From positions 167,101,624-167,165,623 of the forward strand of contig CM057461.1 of NCBI GenBank assembly GCA_030035585.1: 64,000 nucleotides of DNA, read 5' to 3'. Below, one piece after another: positions 57,430-64,000 of the stretch (positions within the stretch are counted from its first letter, which is position 1; each line of letters starts with the position of its first letter). The stretch is from Dugong dugon (taxonomy: Eukaryota; Chordata; Mammalia; Sirenia; Dugongidae). The notes beneath the pieces are model-generated. The model was not told the DNA's origin. It did no database searches and worked only from the letters and a program-made list of their open reading frames with translations. The position numbers and the translations under genes were made by a program.

Positions 57430-57617
57430 CTCAAGAGGCACTAGAGCATACTGGTAAAGAGTTTGGGCTTTGGAGCTAGCCTGCCTGGATTGCAATCCTC
57501 GCTGCATGGCCTAAGACAAGTTACTTAACCTCTCTGATCTTAAAGTAGAGAGAATTATTATATCTACCTCATAAGGTTTTTGTGATTTAATATATATGAA
57601 GTAAGTATTAACTGTTG
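57430..57617 (+). repeat. MIR fragment
   Basis: 'gtaaagagtttgggctttgg', 'gcctggattgcaatcctcgc', 'aagacaagttacttaacctc' and 'atctacctcataaggttttt' are MIR blocks in order. Confidence 0.85.
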
Positions 57618-57622
57618 TTGAT

Positions 57623-58073
57623 TGTGGTAGGCTGAATAATGCCACCCCTCCCAAAGATGTCCACATAGAAGAACCTGTGAAAATATTACCTTACATGCAG
57701 AAAGGAAACTTTGCAGTTGTGACTAAGTTAAGGATCTTGAGATGGGGAGATTACCCTGAATTATTCAGGTGGGCTCAATGTAATCATATGGGTCCTTATG
57801 AGAGGGAGGCAGGCGATTCAGAGTCAAAGAAGGCGATATGATGACAGAAGCAGAGGTTGAAGTGATACAGGACCAGGAGCCAAGAATGCAGACAGCCTCT
57901 AGAAGCTGGAAAAGGCAAAGAAAAAGATTCTTTCCTAGAATCTGCAAAAGGAACACATTCCTGCCCACTCATTTGAGGCTTCCAACCTCCAGAACTGTAA
58001 AATAATAAATTAGTGTTATTCTAAGCTACTAAGTTTTTGGTAATTTTTACATCAGCAATAGGAAATTAATACA
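57623..58073 (+). mobile_element. MLT1-like MaLR LTR
   Basis: Runs from TGTGGTAGGCTGAATAATG to 'ggaaattaataca'. Contains 'gactaagttaaggatcttga', 'ggtgggctcaatgtaatcat', 'gggtccttatgagag', and 'aataataaattagtgttatt'. Flanks ttgat (57618-57622) and atgat (58074-58078) match 4 of 5. Confidence 0.83.
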
Positions 58074-58519
58074 ATGATGATGATGATAATCTGAAAGTCA
58101 GCACCTCCCATACACAATCAAAAAAACAGAATCAACCAACCAGGGAGGTGCATGTTCTCCAACCCTAGGCAAATATGTTAGGTAGAGGGAATTAGGAAAA
58201 AGTATGTAACTCTGTGGATTGAATTCAATTGAACGGTGACAGTTGCTTTTCTTTAGATTTCTAAGCTGCTGGTTCAAATATCAAAACAATGCTAACTACT
58301 TTGCATTTATATTTTATGACTTGTTTTTGAGCATTTTCATCAATATTTTATCATGAAATCATGAGTTTTTTTAATTATATATTTCATAAAGATTTTCAGC
58401 GTGCTTAAGTATGATTTTATCATATATTGAGACCATTTTGTGATTCTTTTCCCCCTTGGGTTACACGTCCTGCAACATTACAGCAGGCAAGAGGGAGAAG
58501 TATTCAACATACTGAAATT

Positions 58520-58735
58520 ACTAACAGCTAACAGCTGTGTAGCACTTTACAGTTTGTACAGTTATTTTGTCAACCTGACCTCACTTACGTTCACGACATT
58601 CCTGCGAGAGGGAAACTAGACTTAGGGAGGATGAGAATGAATCATGAAAGCGGCATATCTAGAAAATGGTAGAACCAGGTTTAACTCGGGCCTCTTTACT
58701 CTAAAATCAATACCTCTCAGAGATATCGTCAAAGA
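58520..58735 (+). repeat. Probable MIR fragment
   Basis: 'aacagctgtgtagcacttta', 'cagtttgtacagttattttg', 'gggaaactagacttaggga', and 'aaaatggtagaaccaggttt' follow the MIR order loosely. Confidence 0.5.
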
Positions 58736-59689
58736 TTTTCAGACAAAATCTCAAGGAATTATCTATTTGGAAAATGAGGCTTCCCATTTGTCCCTATTTC
58801 ACTTCTCCACCTCATTTAGGATGGAAGGGCCTAAAATGTTCCAGATGTGAAAATACACACGTGACATCTTTCCAGCTCTCAGTGTAAGTCCAAGTTTGAA
58901 CATTGGTCTGTTAAACTATGTTTATTCTCATGATCAAAAGCAAGACAGTAGGGGTTGAGTGCTAATTTTTTTTTTTTTAACACTATCAATAAGAAACACA
59001 ATTCTTAGGGCCTTGGGGATATGAGTGAGGGTTGTAGAGTAAGAGAAGATAATATGACTTTTTGACTAACAGCCATTCTTTCAGAACTATTTCTTAGTTC
59101 AATTGTAATTGAGTAAGCCAAAACTAAAAAAAAAAAAAATTTAATGAAAACTTGACTATGTCCCTTCAGTATATTTCCTAGCAAGGAGAGCCTGAATTTA
59201 GCTTTTAGACCTCTGGCTTTTGGATGAAAGGATACATTGATTATCATTAAGAAAACTCCTCCATGACTATGAGAAATGCTGGAGTTGTTTTCGGATTGTT
59301 TCCAGCAATCATTCTCAGCCTGTGGGAAGATTGTCATGACGTATCCCCTTTGGGAACAATTGTGGAGGCAGGGATGAAACAATTAAGAAATGCAGAGGAG
59401 ACCGAAGGGTCCCTAAAAAGCCTGTCACTGAAGATACATAAATAAATAAACAAACAGACATACTTGGAGGCATTCCCACCAGAAGAATTAGATGGCCTTG
59501 AACAATGACGACAATGAAATCTCACCACCCTTAGGAATCTTTTCTTTTGACTCAGACCAGATATAACTTCTTTCAATTACCAAGTCCTGTAATATCTAAG
59601 TGCTAGTATTTTTTAGAGTTGAAATGGGATCTTGGAAATCATCTACAGGAAATAAGACATCTTGAACACAAAAAACATTTAAGTGTTGA
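58736..59689. other. Unassigned sequence
   Basis: No gene or named repeat. T run at 58967-58978 and A run at 59127-59139. Confidence 0.45.
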
Positions 59690-60218
59690 TTTTATTATTT
59701 GTAATGAAAACTAATAGCTTTACTATAAATTATTTTAAAAATTAGAAAATTTAATAGATAAAAATCCCATTAACAATAATAACCTAAGAATAATTCTAAC
59801 AAGAATGTGAAACAGCTACATAATATAAACTAAAAGTCTATTGACAGATATAACGTGAGACCTGAACAAATTAAGTTATGCCATACTCCTAGATGAAAAT
59901 ACTAAAAATTTTAAAGATTTTAATTCTTACCAAATGAATCCATAAATTAAATATAATCTCAGTCAAAATGCCACTCCATTTTCACAGAACTTCACAAGTT
60001 TGTTCTAATATTCATGTAGAAGAGAATCTGGACAAAAATAGACTTAAAGAAAAAAGCAAATAGATGAAGCATTGTTCTAACAGATTGCATAATATACTAT
60101 AAATCTACAGTCATTAAAATAGTGTGATTTTAGCACAGAAATGCATTTTTAAAATGATGTTTAAGAATACAGAAAGAGAATCATGTGTCTACGGGAGTTT
60201 AGTATATGATAAAGGTGG
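59690..60218 (+). repeat. Old L1 ORF2 fragment, interrupted by an LTR
   Basis: Late reverse transcriptase-region L1 blocks are seen: 'cagtcaaaatgccactccat', 'tttcacagaacttcacaagt', 'ctacagtcattaaaatagtg', and 'gggagtttagtatatgataa', then 'aggtgg'. The sequence resumes after the LTR at 60773 with 'ggtggtatttaaaattaatg'. Confidence 0.75.
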
Positions 60219-60772
60219 TGTGATATTTAATGTGTCAAATGGGCTAGGCTATGATTCTCGGTGGTTTGGCAGACAATGGAGAGATTGCTCTTCCAAAATG
60301 TAATGTAATGTAATCACCTTGATGATGTGATCTGATGTGATCAGCCAATCAGCTGAAAAGGGAGTTTCCTTGGGGATGTAGCCTGTCTCAGGTTAGTCTG
60401 GCAAAACTCGAGCTCTCTCAACCCTCCACTCTTCTCATCGCCAGACCTCCGGTTCTTGGGAAGTAAGCCTGCAGAAGTCTTCAGCCTGCTATCTGACCTG
60501 TATATTTTGGATTCATCAGTCCCTACAACCCCATGATCCAGCAGATCCCCCCAGCCTACCGCCTGACCTGCAGATTTTGGATTAATCAGCCCCTGCAACC
60601 ACATGAGCCAGCATAAGTCTTCAGCCTGCCACCTGACCCAAGGATTTGGGACTTGCCAGCCCCCACAATTGCCTGAGCTATTTTCTGTAAGTAACTCTCT
60701 CTCTCTCTATATATATATATTTGTATATGCATTTCACTGATTTTGCTCCTTTAGAGAACCCAGACTAAGACA
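60219..60772 (+). mobile_element. Solo LTR (MaLR/ERVL type) with an internal minisatellite
   Basis: A perfect 5 bp target duplication GGTGG lies at 60214-60218 and 60773-60777, splitting an old L1 in phase. It starts TGTGATATTTAATG and ends CCCAGACTAAGACA, like other MaLR/ERVL LTRs here. Length is 554 bp. No viral internal region. Confidence 0.85.
60482..60691 (+). repeat. Three tandem 70 bp units inside the LTR
   Basis: 'cagcctgctatctgacctg', 'cagcctaccgcctgacctg' and 'cagcctgccacctgaccc' start at 60482, 60552 and 60622, exactly 70 bases apart. Each is followed by a 'gattttggattaatcagccc'-like block. Confidence 0.9.
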
Positions 60773-60814
60773 GGTGGTATTTAAAATTAATGGGCATAAG
60801 TTATGATTGCATTC

Positions 60815-61650
60815 TGTAGCAAGTAATAGAAACCTGAAAAAGAGTGGCTTAATCAAACAAGAGTTTATCTTCCTCACATAACAAGAAGTGTAGGATGGCA
60901 GTCCAGGGCTGTTGCAGAAGTTTGGCAGACCCAGATTCTCTTCAGCTTTCTATAGCAGCCTCTTCCTGCACACCCTTTTTTTAAAAAAAAAAAAAATTTT
61001 ATTGTACTTTAGGTGAAGGTTTATAGAACAAATAGTTTCTCATTAAACAGTCAGTACACATATTGTTTTATGACATTGGTTAACAACCCCACAATATGTC
61101 AACACTCTCCCTTCTCTACCTTGGAGGACCTTTTTTTTTTTTTTTTTTTTGTGAAAATATACATAGCCAAAGATATGCCATTTCAAAAATTTCTACATGT
61201 ACAATTCAGTGACATCTATTATGTTCTTCCAGTTGTGCTGCTATTCTCACTTTAGATGAAGGTTTATAGAACAAAATAGTTTCTCATTAAACAGTTAGTA
61301 CACATATTGCCCTATGACAATGGTTAACAACCTCACCACATGTCAACACTGTTCTTACTCAACCTTGGGTTCCCTATCACCAGCTTTCCTGTCCCCTTCT
61401 GCCTTCTAGCCTGCACACTCTTGCCTTCATGCTCATCGCCTCGGGGACAGATGGCTGCCCCTCCTCCAGTCTCACATCCCCTATCTCAGGAAGGAATAAA
61501 AAGAAGAAACAAGGGATATATCTTAAAAGTAAGACTGTTCCAGAAGTTCAAGAAGGCTTCTGCTTCTATGTCATTGGTCAGAACTGTGTCATGTAGTCAT
61601 TCTAGCTCAAGGAAGGCTAGGGCATCTAGATTTTTAGCTGGGCACATTGA
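60815..61650 (+). repeat. Ancient interspersed repeat, family unassigned, copy 2, split by L1
   Basis: Parallel to 30495-31070 as described there. Interrupted by the L1 3' end at 60976-61409 and resuming with 'cttgccttcatgctcatcgc' and 'agatggctgcccctcctcc'. Confidence 0.45.
60976..61409 (-). mobile_element. L1 3' end, 5'-truncated, minus strand
   Basis: Target duplication CCTGCACACCC (60965-60975) and CCTGCACACTC (61410-61420). The same double-module 3' UTR is found at 47533: 'gtactttaggtgaaggttta' near 61003, a T run at 61132-61150, and a second 'gatgaaggtttatagaacaa' at 61254. Confidence 0.92.
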
Positions 61651-62160
61651 CACTATGAACAAAAAATCCATGTTTCTTTGCCACAAAGAAAAAAGAGAGG
61701 CTGGCTGGGTAGGTATTTAGCAGTGTCAGTTGCATAGGGTCAGCCCAGAAAGGTTGAATGACTTTTCCACAGTCCCACTTCTGGTCAGTGGAGGGAGACT
61801 CAATAAAACTCCGGAACTTGGAATTCCTTCTCCCTCACACCTCCCTATGAGTAATGCTTTCTTCACTGTCATAGACTACAGTTGACTGAGTATTTATTTT
61901 ATCTTATCCACTAGACTATTAGCTAATAAATTGTGAGAATTTATTTATGTTTCTCAGAGTGCTTAATATAGTGCTTTGAAAAGTAAGTATGAAAATGTAT
62001 GATGAGCACCCATATATTACAGATATTGGGCTAAGCAGTAGAGATAAAAAAGGTGAATAAGGAGGAGTAAAAAGGGGGGAAAAGTGAATAAGGCAATCTC
62101 TTCCCTTGAGGAGGTAAGTCACTCTCTAATAGATGCTCCATAAATTCTTCACTGATTAAG
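61651..62160. other. Unassigned sequence
   Basis: No gene or named repeat seen. Confidence 0.45.
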
Positions 62161-62367
62161 TACCGTACTTTTACGCAAATAACATGCACCTTCTACGTTT
62201 GTTTGCCTACCACACTCTCCTCCTTTGAAATATTTTCATATGTGTGCTATGCCAATTTCTGACGTAAAAAAATTTGCACAGTCTGCTTATGAAAATGCCT
62301 CACGGGGGGTGGGTGCAGTTGACAAACAATTGTAGAAGGCACATGTTATTTTCATAAAAACATGATA
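62161..62367. mobile_element. Inverted-repeat MITE, about 207 bp
   Basis: The left end 'taccgtacttttacgcaaat' and 'aacatgcaccttctac' is mirrored by the inverted right end 'tatcatgtttttatgaaaat' and 'aacatgtgccttctac'. 22 of the first 30 positions match; seven of the eight differences are transitions. Similarity continues through 'tttgtttgcc/attgtttgtc'. Outer TA on both sides suggests a Tc1/mariner-type target. No coding capacity. Confidence 0.8.
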
Positions 62368-63235
62368 AATGGGTTATGAAGGCTACAACTGAATGTTTCC
62401 ACCTACCAATAGCACTTGCTAGATTTACTGAAATACTTCAAAATGTCATATTAAAAAGCTGAGAATGAAAGAAGAGGTAACCAGACACCAACTTCTTCAA
62501 CAATATATTAAAACTACTAATGACTATCCCAGACCCACATTTTTTAGACCCAAAATGATCTACATAAGGACTAAATAAAGCTTTTACCGTCCAGATAGGG
62601 GTTTTCCGCCAATAAATGAGATCATGGGCTTCCAAGTGGTTAAGTCCTGGGAGACACTTCCTGTGCTTTGAAAAATAAAAGATGTATATTGAGAGCAGCA
62701 GCAAGACAATGCATCCCTAATTTAGAAACTAAATTCAGTTATGAATGCAATGTTAAAACATGCACACACTGAAACAAACCTATAAGAAATGGATTACACT
62801 GCAGACTGAATTAGTCAGATCCAGGTTTTTCCAAGGAACAGTGGAACCTGGGCTGCTTCTACCTCTTCTACCACCAGAAACAGACAAGTACTGGTAGCAG
62901 GGATTGTGCTGAGGTTCTGCAGAGCTTGAAAACAAATGATTATTATCCTCTGCGGGCTGTGAGTATCATGCTGCAGCAAAATGTAGCTCTGGGGGAGACC
63001 CTGCACATTTGCCTTCCAAGGCCACTCTGTCTCATGATGAATCTCTTTCTCTAAGCAGGAGGAAAAGCTGTGTCACTGACAAACACAGTTACAAAGAATA
63101 AAGGCTGAAAAGGCTGAAGAAGAGTTCATGGATGACAGGAGGCTTCAGAAAATGGAACTAGAGCCAATGAGACCTGTAGTCATAGGGCCTAAATTTAATG
63201 ATGTCCTAGGTCACTGAATTCAGATTTTTTAAATC
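62368..63235. other. Unassigned sequence
   Basis: No gene or named repeat. A weak SINE-head-like 'ccaagtggttaagtcctggg' near 62633 is too short to call. Confidence 0.45.
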
Positions 63236-63247
63236 TGGCTTTAACTT

Positions 63248-63444
63248 GGTTGGAGCCCTAGTAGCACAGTGATTAAGAGCTCAGCTGCTAACCAAAAGGT
63301 CAGCTATCCGAATCCACCAGGCGCTCCTTGGAAACCCTATAGGCCAGTTCTGCTCTGTCCTATAGGGTTTCTATGAGTTCGAATTGACTTGATAGCAACA
63401 AGTTTTTTTGTTTTTTGTTTTTTTTTTTTGTTTGTTTGTTTGTT
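63248..63444 (+). mobile_element. AfroSINE with long T/G tail
   Basis: Target duplication TGGCTTTAACTT (63236-63247) and TGGCTTTAATTT (63445-63456). The tail is extended by T runs and (TTTG)n. Confidence 0.95.
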
Positions 63445-63456
63445 TGGCTTTAATTT

Positions 63457-64000
63457 AGTGCTTGTTCATGAATATTTGGTGACTGTCTTTTTCAGGATTG
63501 TCTAGGTTATCAGCAGTAAATAAACAACCCCAAATACCTTAGTGGATTTTAATAACAAAATTTTATTTCTTGTTCATGGAACATGTCTATCCCAGGTTTG
63601 CAGGAGGCTCTGCCTATTGTAATACTTCAGGGTCCCAGGCTAATGGAGCTGCCAATATCTCAAACACTGCTGATCACTGTGTTGGAGGAAAGATTGCTCT
63701 GGAGTGCCTCATGCTGACAATTATCTGATCTGACCCAAAGTGGCACACATTGCCTCTGCTCACAACTCTTTCAACAGAGCTAGTCACATGGCCCCACTGA
63801 ACCTCAGGAGGACAGGAAGTGAGTGCAATCCTACCATGTGCCTGAAATCAAAAAGTCAAATATTTGGTGAATAACATCAGTGACCTTCACAGTGATCATA
63901 GTGACAACCAAGGCAGAACAGAACAGAAACTTCCCCCTATGCACCATCAAACCTTCATCAACAAATCTTTATAAGCTCCTACTGCGTGCCAGACTCTGCA
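63457..64000. other. Unassigned sequence, possible ancient repeat
   Basis: 63500-63840 contains 'ccccaaataccttagtggat' and 'agctagtcacatggcccc', reminiscent of common old mammalian repeats, family not assigned. No gene seen up to the window end. Confidence 0.35.

Noticed and set aside
62625..62655. A third head-only AfroSINE fragment
   Set aside because: Only 'agtggttaag' matches well and there are no flanking repeats, so chance similarity is likely.

Overview
This 64 kb window reads as nuclear DNA of an afrotherian mammal, most likely an elephant or another paenungulate. The evidence is a tRNA-derived SINE of the AfroSINE type, present in about twenty whole or partial copies. It is accompanied by a BovB/RTE-like LINE whose 3' end matches the SINE tail, several L1 generations, and old pan-mammalian repeats (L2, MIR, MaLR-type LTRs, hAT and Tigger-like relics). 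Species assignment is an inference; elephant, manatee and hyrax cannot be told apart by eye.

I found no host protein-coding exon, tRNA, rRNA, other structured RNA gene or CRISPR array. All longer open frames fall in decayed retrotransposon ORFs, in LTRs, antisense to repeats, or in low-complexity DNA. The window is therefore intergenic, or inside a long intron.

Layout: 0.5-6.3 kb holds L2 and MIR fossils (one L2 relic spans 4.3-6.3 kb) cut by AfroSINEs. 8.6-9.4 kb is a TA-flanked DNA transposon with a large internal palindrome. 11.2-12.9 kb is a tandem array of ~336 bp units behind an L1-like 5' start. 13.9-17.7 kb has L2, two hAT relics and AfroSINEs. 18.8-24.7 kb is one 5'-truncated L1 with a perfect 13 bp target duplication, later broken by an RTE tail, an ERVL-type LTR and an AfroSINE. 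28.0 and 33.3 kb carry two related solo LTRs with perfect 5 bp duplications. 33.8-36.4 kb is the cleanest repeat-poor, AT-rich stretch. 36.4-39.9 kb is old L1 plus a MaLR LTR. 45.0-47.5 kb is a decayed RTE body, butted against a complete-looking but dead minus-strand L1 (47.5-55.9 kb). 57.4-61.4 kb mixes MIR, MaLR LTRs, old L1 and a young L1 3' end. 62.2 kb is a ~207 bp inverted-repeat MITE.

The elements work as a parasite network: RTE and AfroSINE share a 3' recognition tail, so RTE enzymes probably copied the SINE, while L1 copied itself. The most unusual observations are two AfroSINE 'head-only' insertions flanked by direct repeats, a 48 nt in-frame duplication over the RTE reverse transcriptase active site, the RTE/L1 junction that lost the RTE tail, and the tandem arrays in L1-like 5' regions.
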